Source: a bacterium Scap17 (lineage in GTDB: Bacteria; Pseudomonadota; Gammaproteobacteria; Pseudomonadales; Halomonadaceae). From it: a DNA stretch of 64,000 bases. Location: positions 806,001-870,000 of the forward strand of contig VINJ01000001.1 in NCBI GenBank assembly GCA_013376735.1, in the 5' to 3' direction. Shown in pieces: positions 1 through 8,184 of this stretch. A model generated the notes under the pieces. The model saw only the letters and a list, made by a program, of their open reading frames with translations. It ran no database searches and was not told the origin of the DNA. Position numbers and translations under genes: made by a program. Every line of letters starts with the position of its first letter. The first letter of the stretch is position 1.

Positions 1-530
1 ACCAGCAGGGTATCGGTGGAGTCGGGCAGGCGCTCGTGGCGGCGAATGTAGCGCAGCACCACGTCCAGGGTGATGTCCGGACGAATGGTGATGGTGTCCG
101 TGTTCATCAGGCCGCCGGCGGTATCCTCCGGGAAGGACAGTACCGTTTCGACGCGCAGACGCTCCTGCGCCTCCATGGAGTCGAGGACTTCGAGAATCAC
201 CGTATTCGGCAGGCGCTGCAGGATGTCGGCGACATCATCCGGTTCCAGGTTCTCGGTAGCGGCGAGAACGTCGACGGCGTCCATGTCCTTGAGGAAGTCG
301 GTCTGGATGTCTTCGCCAAGGTATTGAAGGACATCGCCCTGTAGCTCGGCATCGACCAGCTCCCAGAGCAGATTACGCTCCTTGGGGGGCGAGGATTCGA
401 GCAGGTGGGCCACGTCCACCGGCGCGAGGCCGCGATTGAGCATGCGTCTTGCCTGTTCCAGCTCGCCGCTTTCCAGCGCCTGTGACAGGCGATCAAGTCT
501 TGGCTTGAGTTTTCGAGACGTCTTGCTCAT
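1..530 (-). CDS. mgtE: Magnesium transporter MgtE, N-terminal part (cut by left window edge)
   Basis: Read from an ATG at 528-530 toward the left edge, which leaves 176 residues of an open frame. The visible part starts MSKTSRKLKPRLDRL and shows the acidic, leucine-rich helical MgtE_N domain (PPKERNLLWELVD, LEPDDVADILQRLP) followed by the start of the first CBS domain (SFPEDTAGGLMNTD). MgtE is an inner-membrane Mg2+ channel whose cytosolic N and CBS domains sense Mg2+ and gate the pore. The transmembrane part lies outside the window. It is on the same strand as ptsO but 378 bp downstream of it, so co-transcription is uncertain. Confidence 0.9.
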   Translation of the reverse strand, partial: MSKTSRKLKPRLDRLSQALESGELEQARRMLNRGLAPVDVAHLLESSPPKERNLLWELVDAELQGDVLQYLGEDIQTDFLKDMDAVDVLAATENLEPDDVADILQRLPNTVILEVLDSMEAQERLRVETVLSFPEDTAGGLMNTDTITIRPDITLDVVLRYIRRHERLPDSTDTLL

Positions 531-908
531 CTGTCGGCTTCCCCTGTCGACATGAAGGACAGTGCTGATTCTACCATTGGCTCAGGGGGGCGCGTCGACA
601 AAAGAGAACAGCGTTTCTTATCGAAAGGACAATCCGCGTTCCGGCCACTGGCGCAAAAGCAGCGTTGCATGGCTGTCAAGCGCAAGGATAGGTGCAGGGA
701 AAGGGGGGAGGGTAGGTGAAAGGATAGGTGCAAGATCAGGTGCCAGGCATCCCACGCGAGCCGTTGATGGTGTCGCCAGGGGGGGCTGCCAGAGGGGGGG
801 AGCTGGCCGATAAGCGAGCGGGCCGAAAAGATAGTTGACCAAGAAGCGAGCTGGCTGAGGAAGGAAGGCTGAGCGCATAGCGCAAATGTACAGCGCTGTC
901 AGTGGCGG
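531..908. other. 378-bp gene-free interval between ptsO and mgtE
   Basis: I see no convincing gene here. The interval holds a purine-rich 12-nt degenerate tandem repeat (686-745, listed separately). A minus-strand ORF (618-878) runs through it but encodes a low-complexity Pro/Leu-rich product that simply reflects the repeat. No clear terminator with a T run was found after ptsO. The mgtE promoter should lie in the left half, but I cannot pick it with confidence. Confidence 0.5.
686..745. repeat. Degenerate 12-nt tandem repeat, about five copies
   Basis: The core GGATAGGTG or a close variant recurs with a 12-nt period at 686 (GGATAGGTG), 698 (GGAAAGGGG), 710 (GGGTAGGTG), 722 (GGATAGGTG) and 734 (GATCAGGTG). 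The 13-mer AAGGATAGGTGCA occurs exactly twice, at 684 and 720. It is strongly purine-biased on the plus strand. Function is unknown; a length-variable spacer is possible. Confidence 0.65.
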
Positions 909-1178
909 TTATTCGTCTTCCTCGAAACGCGCCTCGAACAGCGCCTCGATGGCCAGCATCGCCTCATCGGCCTGTTCGCCCTCGACATCGATCAACAGCT
1001 TGGTGCCGCAGGGTGCGGCAAGCATCAGCAACGCCATGACATTGGCTGCATTGGCGCGTCGCTCGCCATGGCTGACCATCACCGTCGCGCAATAGGGCGC
1101 ACAGCAATTGACCAGCTTGGTGGCTGCGCGGGCGTGCAGCCCGCGACGGTTGGTCAGCGTCAGCTCACGAGAGGCCAT
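909..1178 (-). CDS. ptsO: Nitrogen-PTS phosphocarrier NPr (HPr family)
   Basis: An 89-residue HPr-fold protein. The active-site signature GLHARAA places the phosphorylated histidine at residue 15. NPr receives phosphate from PtsP (EI-Ntr) and passes it to PtsN, a regulatory chain with no sugar substrate. The chosen ATG at 1178 gives the normal family length; a longer reading frame upstream would only add residues inside rapZ. The gene overlaps the end of rapZ (stop at 1165) by 14 bp, so the two are translationally coupled. The family's usual gene order ptsN-rapZ-ptsO is kept. Confidence 0.95.
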   Translation of the reverse strand: MASRELTLTNRRGLHARAATKLVNCCAPYCATVMVSHGERRANAANVMALLMLAAPCGTKLLIDVEGEQADEAMLAIEALFEARFEEDE

Positions 1179-2106
1179 CGCGACTCTCCTCGGTGCTGGT
1201 GTCTGAGTCGCTTTCGCCTGTGGTATCGACATGACTCAGTGCGGTATGAATACCCAGTTCACGATGGCGTAGACGCACCTCCGGCAGGCGCTCGGCGAAG
1301 TAGCTCGCCAGCTGCTCGCACAGGTAGACGCTGCGATGTTGGCCGCCGGTGCAGCCCACGGACACCGTCAGGTAGCTGCGATTGCTGTCCTGATAGGCGG
1401 GCAGCCAGCGTTCCAGCCAGCCGGCGATATCGTCATGCATCGCCTGGACGGTGGGGTAGCGCCGCAGGAATTCGGCCACGCTGTCATCGCGACCGGTATC
1501 GCCGCGCAGGTTGATGTCCCAGTACGGGTTGGGCAGGCAGCGGACATCGAACACCATGTCGGCGTCGGTCGGCACGCCATGCTTGAAGCCGAAGGATTCA
1601 AAGGTCAGCGTCAGGTGGCGAGAGCTGTGCTGGGCGACCTGCTCGGTGATCCGGGAGCGCAGATCGTGCACGCTCAGGTTGGTCGAGTCGATGACCAGAT
1701 CGGCCTTCTGGCGAATGGGAGCGAGCGTCTTCTGCTCGATCTCGATGGCCTCGGCCAGGGTGTGGTCGTTGTCGCGCGTCAGAGGGTGACGACGACGGGT
1801 CGCCGAGTAGCGTTCCAGCAGCACGCGCGAATCGGTGGTCAGGTAAACGACCTGCACGTCCATGCCGCTCTGGCGGACGTTGTCGAGCAATTCGGGGAAG
1901 CGGGTCAAGGCTTCCGGCAGGTTGCGGGCATCGATGGAGACCGCGATACGTCGGCGTGCCGGACTGTCCTGTTCGAGCTGGTCGACCAGTGGCGCCAGCA
2001 GCATGCCGGGCAGATTGTCGATGGCATAGTAGCCAATGTCTTCCAGCGCCTGGAGAGCGATGGATTTCCCGGAGCCGGAGCGGCCGCTGATGATCACGAT
2101 CTTCAT
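1165..2106 (-). CDS. rapZ: RNase adapter / RNA-binding P-loop protein RapZ
   Basis: A 313-residue protein with an N-terminal Walker A motif GRSGSGKS (residues 8-15) and the conserved C-terminal domain (CTGGQHRSVY). In enterobacteria RapZ binds the sRNAs GlmY and GlmZ and presents GlmZ to RNase E, which tunes glucosamine-6-phosphate synthesis; whether those sRNAs exist in this organism cannot be seen here. It lies between ptsN and ptsO on the same strand. The C-terminus carries a short Ser/Asp/Glu-rich tail (DTTGESDSDTSTEESRDG) beyond the usual end of the domain. A hairpin separates it from ptsN. Confidence 0.95.
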   Translation of the reverse strand: MKIVIISGRSGSGKSIALQALEDIGYYAIDNLPGMLLAPLVDQLEQDSPARRRIAVSIDARNLPEALTRFPELLDNVRQSGMDVQVVYLTTDSRVLLERYSATRRRHPLTRDNDHTLAEAIEIEQKTLAPIRQKADLVIDSTNLSVHDLRSRITEQVAQHSSRHLTLTFESFGFKHGVPTDADMVFDVRCLPNPYWDINLRGDTGRDDSVAEFLRRYPTVQAMHDDIAGWLERWLPAYQDSNRSYLTVSVGCTGGQHRSVYLCEQLASYFAERLPEVRLRHRELGIHTALSHVDTTGESDSDTSTEESRDGLS

Positions 2107-2217
2107 GAAGTGCTCTCCAAGGGCGAGGTCAACGTCGAAAGAATGCAGGGGTGGGGCAGAAGGCTGCCCGCTATCAGTGCGCTGTACGTCGGCCGATGGG
2201 AGGCCAGCAAGACGAAA

Positions 2218-2236
2218 GCCCGGACGATGTCCGGGC
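2218..2236 (-). terminator. Hairpin between ptsN and rapZ
   Basis: A perfect 8-bp stem GCCCGGAC / GTCCGGGC with a 3-nt loop lies just after the ptsN stop (minus strand) and is followed on that strand by TTTCGTCTT. It could be a weak intrinsic terminator or a processing site that gives ptsN and rapZ different expression. Confidence 0.5.
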
Positions 2237-2243
2237 CTGTGAT

Positions 2244-2714
2244 TCAGCGCGCCGGTAATTCGGCGATGGCTTGGGTCAATGCCTCAAAGAGTGCACGCTG
2301 GCTGTCTGCCTGGCGCAGGGCCGAGCGATTGGTCGGGGAATTGAGCAATTCCGCGACCTGCCCGAGCAGCGTCAGATGGGTTTCATCCGCTTCCTCAGGC
2401 ACCAGCAGCACGAACAGCAGATCGATGGGTTCTCCGTCGATGGCATCGAAGTCGATGGGTTCACCGAGCTTCAGAAACGCAGCGATTGGCGTCTTGCAAT
2501 GCGGGCTACGTGCATGGGGCACGGCCACACCGTGGCCGATGCCGGTCGATCCCAGTCTCTCGCGCCCGATCAGGCGCGAGAAGACTTCCTGGCTATCCAG
2601 GCTGGGAATGTTCTGTGCGATGAAGGTGCTGAAGAATTCAAGCACCCGCTTCTTGCTCCCCCCGGGGACACCGTAAAGGGTGCGCTCGGGGGGGAGGATC
2701 TGATCAAGTGTCAT
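2244..2714 (-). CDS. ptsN: PTS IIA-like nitrogen regulatory protein PtsN (EIIA-Ntr)
   Basis: A 156-residue EIIA domain (fructose/mannitol IIA family). The motif GVAVPHAR carries the phospho-acceptor histidine at residue 67. Phosphorylated by NPr, EIIA-Ntr is known in other proteobacteria to regulate potassium transport and other targets by direct protein contact. It lies between hpf and rapZ, 9 bp downstream of the hpf stop, so hpf and ptsN probably share a transcript. The length matches the family. Confidence 0.95.
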   Translation of the reverse strand: MTLDQILPPERTLYGVPGGSKKRVLEFFSTFIAQNIPSLDSQEVFSRLIGRERLGSTGIGHGVAVPHARSPHCKTPIAAFLKLGEPIDFDAIDGEPIDLLFVLLVPEEADETHLTLLGQVAELLNSPTNRSALRQADSQRALFEALTQAIAELPAR

Positions 2715-2723
2715 GGCTGAAGG

Positions 2724-3032
2724 TCAACGGGTCCCGGTGCCCTGAGCACGAGCCTGGGACTTTTCCTTGTGTTTGACCAGCTGGCGATCCAGCTTGTCGG
2801 CGAGCGCGTCGATGGCAGCGTACATGTTGGGGTCTTCTGCCAGGGCGTGGAGGTCAGCGCCTGCTGCGTGCAAGGTGCAGGCAGCCTGCTGGCGCTCCTT
2901 CTCGATCGACAGTGTCACCTGAACATTGGTGATGTTGTCGTAATGCCGTTCGAGGCGGGCGAGCTTCTCGTTGACGTAATCGCGGAGAGGATCGGTAAGT
3001 TCCACATGATGCCCGGTAATATTCACTTGCAT
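2724..3032 (-). CDS. hpf: Ribosome hibernation promoting factor, short form
   Basis: A 102-residue protein beginning MQVNITGHHVEL, the typical HPF N-terminus, with the conserved PNMYAAIDALADKLDRQL segment and no long C-terminal domain, so it is the short gammaproteobacterial form. It binds the ribosomal A and P sites in stationary phase and helps form inactive dimers. The ATG at 3032 was chosen over the in-frame GTG at 3038 because AAGGAG sits 7 nt upstream of it. It lies next to ptsN, as in other gammaproteobacteria, but 660 bp from rpoN. Confidence 0.95.
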   Translation of the reverse strand: MQVNITGHHVELTDPLRDYVNEKLARLERHYDNITNVQVTLSIEKERQQAACTLHAAGADLHALAEDPNMYAAIDALADKLDRQLVKHKEKSQARAQGTGTR

Positions 3033-3066
3033 GGACACGCTCCTTTATCCAGCGGGTTGCCATTCA

Positions 3067-3094
3067 ATTGTAACCCTTTTTGACTACGAGCAAA
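3067..3094 (-). promoter_or_regulatory. Predicted sigma70-type promoter for hpf
   Basis: On the minus strand TTTGCT (3089-3094) and TACAAT (3067-3072) are separated by 16 nt. Transcription would start near 3060 and give a leader of about 28 nt before the hpf ATG. The -10 box matches five of six consensus bases; the -35 is moderate. Confidence 0.5.
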
Positions 3095-3692
3095 CCCTGA
3101 TCGGACGCTCTGCAACAGGCTTGACGGCCGCCGTCTGGCGATGTTTTCGCGCCCTTGCCAGCGGCGTCAGATGTCGTGAGCGTCTGTACCGACAATGCCC
3201 AAGCTTTGCGCAAAGATCAACGCTGCGCTGCATCGTGGCTCAGTGCTTGTCTTCAACTCAATGAAGGGTAGCGGAATGGACTTCAAGGTCACGCTTGAAG
3301 GGTGGTGCATGAAAGGCGCGCAAGAAGGCGGGTTTTCGTCGCCAATCCCTGCATGTACGCCGCCTTTCAGGCGCCTGGGTTGCGTGGAGCAAGCAGCGTG
3401 CCGGAAGGATCACCGAGTGTCATCCCGGTGCAATACGGCCAAAAGTGACTTTAAAAACATGCGATTGACGGTAAATGATGCTGCCGGAATGATGGATTTT
3501 TGCCAACATCCTGCGCGCCGTCATGGGCCATGATGGGTCATTGACGAGTGGTTGACGGCATGACAGGGCGCGCAACAGGCGCGCCGGTGTCAGTAATGTC
3601 AGAGGCTGGTGAGAGAGAAAACCAGCGTCTGAGGTTGGCGGCGGCTGCCATTGTGGAGGTGAAAGCAGGGCATGGCAGCTGCAGGTGATGCC
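3095..3692. other. Long non-coding spacer between rpoN and hpf
   Basis: In most gammaproteobacteria hpf follows rpoN closely. Here about 660 bp separate them. The short ORFs inside have no recognisable domains and no convincing ribosome binding site. The only structure I can support is the GC-rich hairpin at 3561-3592. The stretch around 3420-3540 is noticeably more AT-rich than its surroundings. A small RNA or regulatory region is possible but not shown. Confidence 0.45.
3561..3592. terminator. GC-rich hairpin downstream of rpoN
   Basis: TGACA-G-GGCGCGC-AACAG-GCGCGCC-GG-TGTCA: a 7-bp GC stem extended by a 5-bp outer stem, about 100 bp beyond the rpoN stop. No T run follows on the minus strand, so the terminator call is tentative. 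Confidence 0.4.
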
Positions 3693-5141
3693 TCAGGCCA
3701 GACGCTTGCGCTCGCTGGAGGATGGGATGCCCATCGCTTCGCGATACTTGGCCACGGTACGGCGTGCGACCTCGATGCCATCGCTGGCGAGCAGATCGAC
3801 CAGGCGTGAGTCGGAGAGAGGCTTGCGAGCCGGTTCTTCCGCAATCAGCTTGCGGATGCGGGCACGAATGGCGGTGCTTGAGTGGGCGTCGCCACTGCCG
3901 CTGCCACCGACCTGGCTCGAGAAGAAGAACTTGAGCTCGAAGACGCCGCGCGGGGTGTGGATGTATTTCTGGGTCGTGACCCGCGAGATGGTCGATTCGT
4001 GCATCTCGACCACTTCGGCGATGTTGGCCAGAATCAGTGGCTTCATGCCTTCCTCGCCTTGCTCGAGGAAGTCGACCTGGCGCGCCATGATCTCGCGGCC
4101 GACCTTGAGCAGGGTGTCATTGCGTGATGACAGGCTTTTCATCAGCCAGCGCGCTTCCTGCAGGTTGTCCTTGAGGAAGGTGTTGTCGGCGGACTTGTCG
4201 GCACGCTTTATCAGTGCGGCGTATTCCGGCTGGATGCGCAGCCTGGGCAGCGCTTCCGGGTTGAGCTCGACCTGCCAGCCGTGGCGGGTATGACGCACCA
4301 GCAGATCAGGGATCACGTAATCGCTGGCGGGCTCGCCCCAGGCGGATGCCGGACGCGGATCGAGCGCGCGCACCAGGCGGATGACGTGGTCCAGCTCGTC
4401 ATCGTCAAGGCTCAGTCGGCGCTTGAGCAGCTTGCGGTCATCGTTGCCCAGTGCCTCGAGGAATTGACGTACCAAGCGACGCGCCTGCGCCAGCAGCGGC
4501 AGATCATCCGGCAGCAGCGCCAGTTGCAGCAGCAGGCACTCGCGCAGGTCGCGGGCGAAGACGCCGGTCGGGTCGAACTGCTGCAGACGCAGCAGTACCT
4601 GCTCGAGCTCGGAAGCCTTGAGACCGGGCAGGCCCTGGCCGCGCAGACCATCGACCAGCTCATCGAGTGACAGGCTCAGGTAACCGGCACCGTCGACGGC
4701 ATCGATCAGACTCTCCGCCATCTGGCGTTCACGGCTATCGAGGTCGGTCATCGCCAGCTGCCAGCGCAGGTGGTCCTGCAGGCTCTCGACGCTTGTATTG
4801 CGATCGAAGTCCGGCCCTTCTTCGCTCCCGCTGCCACTGCCGGAGCTGGTCAGGCTACCGGCGTGGTCCTGATAGAGGTCCGACCAGTCGCTGTCGAGGG
4901 GGTATTCCTCGGGAATCTCGCTCGAGGAGTCGGCAGTGGAGATCTCGCTCGTATCCTGTGTCTCGATGACATCCAGCGACTCGTAGTCCTCGTCGAGCTC
5001 CAACATGGGGTTGGACTCGAGGGCTTGCTGAATCTCCTGACGCAGATCGAGCGTCGACAGCTGCAGCAGCTGGATCGCTTGCTGAAGCTGCGGCGTCATG
5101 GTCAGCGAGGTGCCGAGGCGGAGTTGCAGGGTGGGTTTCAT
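3693..5141 (-). CDS. rpoN: RNA polymerase sigma-54 factor RpoN
   Basis: A 482-residue sigma-54. Region I is glutamine/leucine-rich (MTPQLQQAIQLLQLS near the N-terminus), then an acidic region II with DE- and SG-rich stretches, the core-binding domain, and the C-terminal RpoN box ARRTVAKYRE (about 459-468) that contacts the -24 promoter element. The ATG at 5141 (MKPTLQLRLG) is the family's standard start; the frame continues upstream without support. It directs transcription at -24/-12 promoters with AAA+ activators. It lies downstream of lptB behind a terminator, so it needs its own promoter in 5142-5296. Confidence 0.97.
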   Translation of the reverse strand: MKPTLQLRLGTSLTMTPQLQQAIQLLQLSTLDLRQEIQQALESNPMLELDEDYESLDVIETQDTSEISTADSSSEIPEEYPLDSDWSDLYQDHAGSLTSSGSGSGSEEGPDFDRNTSVESLQDHLRWQLAMTDLDSRERQMAESLIDAVDGAGYLSLSLDELVDGLRGQGLPGLKASELEQVLLRLQQFDPTGVFARDLRECLLLQLALLPDDLPLLAQARRLVRQFLEALGNDDRKLLKRRLSLDDDELDHVIRLVRALDPRPASAWGEPASDYVIPDLLVRHTRHGWQVELNPEALPRLRIQPEYAALIKRADKSADNTFLKDNLQEARWLMKSLSSRNDTLLKVGREIMARQVDFLEQGEEGMKPLILANIAEVVEMHESTISRVTTQKYIHTPRGVFELKFFFSSQVGGSGSGDAHSSTAIRARIRKLIAEEPARKPLSDSRLVDLLASDGIEVARRTVAKYREAMGIPSSSERKRLA

Positions 5142-5296
5142 GGAGTCAGTCAATTCACGGCAAAGGAACGTGCTTACTACGCTATACCGTGACTCGGGCC
5201 ACTGACAAGTGGTTGCCGTGAATATTAAAGCAACTTGCATGCCATGTTTCCACCAAGGTGGTATGGACGTCATGCATGCGTCTGATGTCAGACATG

Positions 5297-5334
5297 AAAA
5301 AGCCGCTACGCGATAAAATCACGCAGCGGCTTTT
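5297..5334. terminator. Intrinsic terminator between lptB and rpoN
   Basis: AAAAAGCCGCTACG ... CGCAGCGGCTTTT: an A-rich 5' flank, a GC stem and a T tract on both strands. It follows lptB (minus strand) and closes the LPS-export operon before rpoN. Confidence 0.8.
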
Positions 5335-5374
5335 GAAGCTTTCGCCTCCGGTGGGCTCAGCGCAGCCGCTGACC

Positions 5375-6115
5375 CTAGAGCGTGAACTCGTGGCCGAGGT
5401 AGACGTCGCGCACCTGCTGGTTGGCCAGGATGGAGTCCGCGTCACCGTGGGCGATGATCTGGCCATCGCCGACGATATAGGCGGTGTCACAGATATCGAG
5501 TGTCTCGCGCACGTTGTGGTCGGTGATCAGCACGCCGATGCCACGATCGCGCAGTTGGCGCACGATGCTCTTGATCTCTCCCACCGAGATGGGGTCGACG
5601 CCGGCGAAGGGCTCATCGAGCAGCACGAAGTCCGGCTCGGTGGCCAGTGCGCGGGCGATCTCGACCCGTCGACGCTCGCCACCGGACAGGCTCATGCCGG
5701 CACTGGCACGAATATGCGTGATGCTGAATTCCTCGAGCAACTCTTCAAGGCGTGCCTTGCGGCCATTGCGATCCAGGTCCTTGCGGGTCTCCAGAATCGC
5801 CATGATGTTGTCGGCTACCGACAGCTTGCGGAAGATCGACGCCTCCTGAGGCAGATAGCCGATGCCGGCGCGTGCACGCTGATGCATGGCGGCAGCGGAG
5901 AGGTCCTTGTCGTCGATGGAGACGTTGCCGGCATCGGCGCGCACCAGCCCGACGATCATGTAGAACGAGGTCGTCTTGCCGGCGCCGTTGGGGCCCAGCA
6001 GGCCGACGATGTCACCCTGACGGATCTCAAGCGAGATGTCCTTGACCACCTTGCGGCCCTTGTAGGCCTTGGCCAGATGGCGAGCGCTCAACGTACGCGG
6101 AGTAGCAGCAGTCAT
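5375..6115 (-). CDS. lptB: LPS export ABC transporter ATPase LptB
   Basis: A 246-residue ABC ATPase: Walker [10 protein letters not shown] (41-49), Q-loop near YLPQEASIF, signature LSGGERRR (143-150), Walker [14 protein letters not shown] and a switch histidine in ITDHNVRE. It powers LptFG extraction of lipopolysaccharide from the inner membrane. An in-frame GTG at 6118 sits just before the ATG at 6115; the ATG is preferred because the homologous N-terminus begins there. It directly follows lptA, whose stop is at 6119-6121, so the two are coupled. Confidence 0.96.
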   Translation of the reverse strand: MTAATPRTLSARHLAKAYKGRKVVKDISLEIRQGDIVGLLGPNGAGKTTSFYMIVGLVRADAGNVSIDDKDLSAAAMHQRARAGIGYLPQEASIFRKLSVADNIMAILETRKDLDRNGRKARLEELLEEFSITHIRASAGMSLSGGERRRVEIARALATEPDFVLLDEPFAGVDPISVGEIKSIVRQLRDRGIGVLITDHNVRETLDICDTAYIVGDGQIIAHGDADSILANQQVRDVYLGHEFTL

Positions 6116-6118
6116 CAC

Positions 6119-6697
6119 TCAGTTTTCCTTGCTGGCATTGGCGCCGCGCGGCGTCAGAGTCATGTGCACGCGACCGCCTTCGGTCTGCTGTGCCGTCTTG
6201 CTGTTGTTGGCGTTCACCTGGCGCTTGTCGAGGAAGTACTCCACGTAGCCGCCTTCGAAGGTGTCATCGCCTTTCTCGAGGCGCGCATTGCCGACCAGCT
6301 CCACGCGGCGCTCCAGCGCATGGTAGCGGATGGTGTCGGCCCAGCCCTTGACCAGCTTCTCGTCGGGTGCGGGTTGCTGTTCCAGGTAGGCACGCTTGCC
6401 GGTGGCCTTGACCAGCGAGATCTCGCCGCTGCCGGCGCGGCTGATATCGACGCGGCTGGCATCGAGCTTCATGCTGCCCTGGCGCATCTCCACCTGGCCG
6501 GTATAGGTGGCGGTACCGGCCTTGTCATCGAGAGACAGGGCATCCGCGGCGATGTTGATCGGCTGGCTGGCATCGCTGTCCAGCGCCATGGCGGCCGGGG
6601 CGAAGGTAGACATGCCCAGTGCCAGGCAGAGCGCCATGACACCGCTGTTGAGGGTCTGGCGACAGGCCGTCAAGGGCTTGCGAGTCGTGGAAGTCAT
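6119..6697 (-). CDS. lptA: LPS transport periplasmic protein LptA
   Basis: A 192-residue periplasmic protein. Residues 1 to about 34 form a signal peptide (charged n-region, MALCLALGMSTF core, cleavage near AMA). The rest is an OstA-type beta-jellyroll (DSDASQPINIAADALSLDD, VEMRQGSMKLDASRVDI). It polymerises into the bridge that carries LPS from LptC to LptD. The ATG at 6697 has AAGGAG six nt upstream and starts the signal peptide directly; a longer frame reaching 6781 adds 28 unsupported residues. The C-terminal TQQTEGGRVHMTLTPRG region is typical of the family. Confidence 0.94.
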   Translation of the reverse strand: MTSTTRKPLTACRQTLNSGVMALCLALGMSTFAPAAMALDSDASQPINIAADALSLDDKAGTATYTGQVEMRQGSMKLDASRVDISRAGSGEISLVKATGKRAYLEQQPAPDEKLVKGWADTIRYHALERRVELVGNARLEKGDDTFEGGYVEYFLDKRQVNANNSKTAQQTEGGRVHMTLTPRGANASKEN

Positions 6698-6805
6698 GGT
6701 GGCTCCTTGGCATGACGGGGTCGCCGCCCGAGCAATGATGCCATCGAGCGGCAGGGAAGAAGGTGTTGCGGCGCGGGTCATGGCGCGACGGCCAGCCCGG
6801 CGGGT

Positions 6806-7489
6806 TCATTCACCGCTGGCAGGCGCTGCCTCGAAGGTGCTGTTGACGCGCCCCTCATCGGTAGTGGTGCTCTCGGTGCCCGAGTCTATGCGCTCGGCTT
6901 CCTTGCTGGCCTCGCTCTGGCCCGCACCGGGTTGCAGGACGCTGCGGACGCGGCCCTGCAGCACGGCGGAATCCCGGGAGAGGTCGGCGCTGAAGCTGTC
7001 GCTTTCGACATGCTGGCCATTCTGGGTGATCACGACCGGCACGTCACTCCAGGCGCGATTCTGATCACGGCTGTAGTGCAGGACATCGGTATCGAGGGTC
7101 CAGCGGTCATCGGGCTGGCGCAGTCTGGCATTGCCCTCGAGAGTGAAGGTGTCGCCGCCGGCGCTCAACACGCCACTGTCACCCGTGGCATACCAGCGGC
7201 GGTCTTCACTGTCGTTGGTGCGAATCTTCGGGGTCTGCGCCCGGGTCACGTCATCGCCTGGCGTATGCTCGATATGCGGCGAGCTCATGGACTGGATCGC
7301 CACGCCGCGCGCATCGAAGCGTGTCATGTCTGCCCCGTCGAGATAGTAATCCGGCTCACTGCTGTCGACCTCGACATTGACGGTCGATTCCAGGCTGTTG
7401 CGCTGCTCGATCAGCGCCAGCACGCCACCGACGAGCAGCAACAGCAGCATCAGCCAGAGACGCGGAGAAGGGCGGGGCAGACGTAACAT
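6806..7489 (-). CDS. lptC: LPS export protein LptC
   Basis: A 227-residue bitopic inner-membrane protein: a single transmembrane helix near residues 11-27 (LWLMLLLLLVGGVLALI) followed by a periplasmic LptC domain that accepts LPS from LptB2FG and passes it to LptA. The ATG at 7489 overlaps the kdsC stop by one base (ATGA type). The C-terminus extends beyond the E. coli protein with a Glu/Ser/Thr-rich tail (ESTTTDEGRVNSTF), which I take as disordered. Confidence 0.93.
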   Translation of the reverse strand: MLRLPRPSPRLWLMLLLLLVGGVLALIEQRNSLESTVNVEVDSSEPDYYLDGADMTRFDARGVAIQSMSSPHIEHTPGDDVTRAQTPKIRTNDSEDRRWYATGDSGVLSAGGDTFTLEGNARLRQPDDRWTLDTDVLHYSRDQNRAWSDVPVVITQNGQHVESDSFSADLSRDSAVLQGRVRSVLQPGAGQSEASKEAERIDSGTESTTTDEGRVNSTFEAAPASGE

Positions 7490-8058
7490 CAGGGACGCGA
7501 CTCCTGCAGGTAGGTATCCAGCACCGAGGCCCAGTGGCCCTGTGCCTTGAGCAGCAGATCACAGAGCTCGCGCACGGCGCCATCGCCGCCCTGGCGCGAG
7601 GTGACCCAGTTGGCCTCGCTCATCACGTAGGCCATGGCGTTGGGCACGCTGACGCCGAGGCCGACACGCCGAATAGCTTCGCGGTCCGGCAGGTCATCGC
7701 CACAATAGGCGACGTCTTCCAGCTCGATCCCGTGCTCGCGGCACAGATCGGTCAATGCGACCAGCTTGTCTTCACGGCCCTGGATGACATCCTGAATACC
7801 CAGTTCCTTGGCGCGACGCTCGACCATCGGTGAGCTGCGGCCGGTGATCAGCGCGACGCGAACGCCACTGCGCAGCACCAGCTTGAGGCCATGACCGTCC
7901 TGGACGTGGAAGGACTTGGTCTCGACGCCGTTGGCATCGTAGTGCAGGCGGTTGTCGGTGAGCACGCCATCGACATCCAGCGCCAGCAGACGCACGCGGC
8001 GTGCGCGGTCGATGATGTCCTGCGGATATTCTTCGCTCAGGGAATTCGTGTCGCTCAT
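7489..8058 (-). CDS. kdsC: 3-deoxy-D-manno-octulosonate 8-phosphate phosphatase KdsC
   Basis: A 189-residue C0-type HAD phosphatase. The nucleophile motif DVDGVLTD holds D28 and D30; motif II is ITGRSS and motif III is YCGDDLPD. It hydrolyses KDO-8-phosphate to KDO for the lipid A inner core. It stands between kdsD and lptC, the conserved LPS cluster order, and overlaps lptC by one base. Length matches the family of homotetramers without a cap domain. Confidence 0.96.
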   Translation of the reverse strand: MSDTNSLSEEYPQDIIDRARRVRLLALDVDGVLTDNRLHYDANGVETKSFHVQDGHGLKLVLRSGVRVALITGRSSPMVERRAKELGIQDVIQGREDKLVALTDLCREHGIELEDVAYCGDDLPDREAIRRVGLGVSVPNAMAYVMSEANWVTSRQGGDGAVRELCDLLLKAQGHWASVLDTYLQESRP

Positions 8059-8184
8059 GGTCTTTCTCCTCGCACTCCGTGCATGCTTGACGCTGTCCTG
8101 TGAACGGCGCTGATGGGCGTTGAGCGGTGGCGTCTTGCCGGGACGATCTGCCGTCGAACAGAGACAGCGAACGCCCGCGGGAGT

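Noticed and set aside
618-878. 86-codon minus-strand ORF between ptsO and mgtE
   Set aside because: The product is low-complexity Pro/Leu-rich and mirrors the 12-nt repeat; no ribosome binding site or domain supports it.
1336-2676. 446-codon plus-strand ORF across rapZ and ptsN
   Set aside because: It is the antisense shadow of two clearly conserved genes; high GC gives long spurious frames.
3195-3533. 112-codon plus-strand ORF in the rpoN-hpf spacer
   Set aside because: No domain, signal or ribosome site; composition not like the neighbours. Too weak to call a gene.
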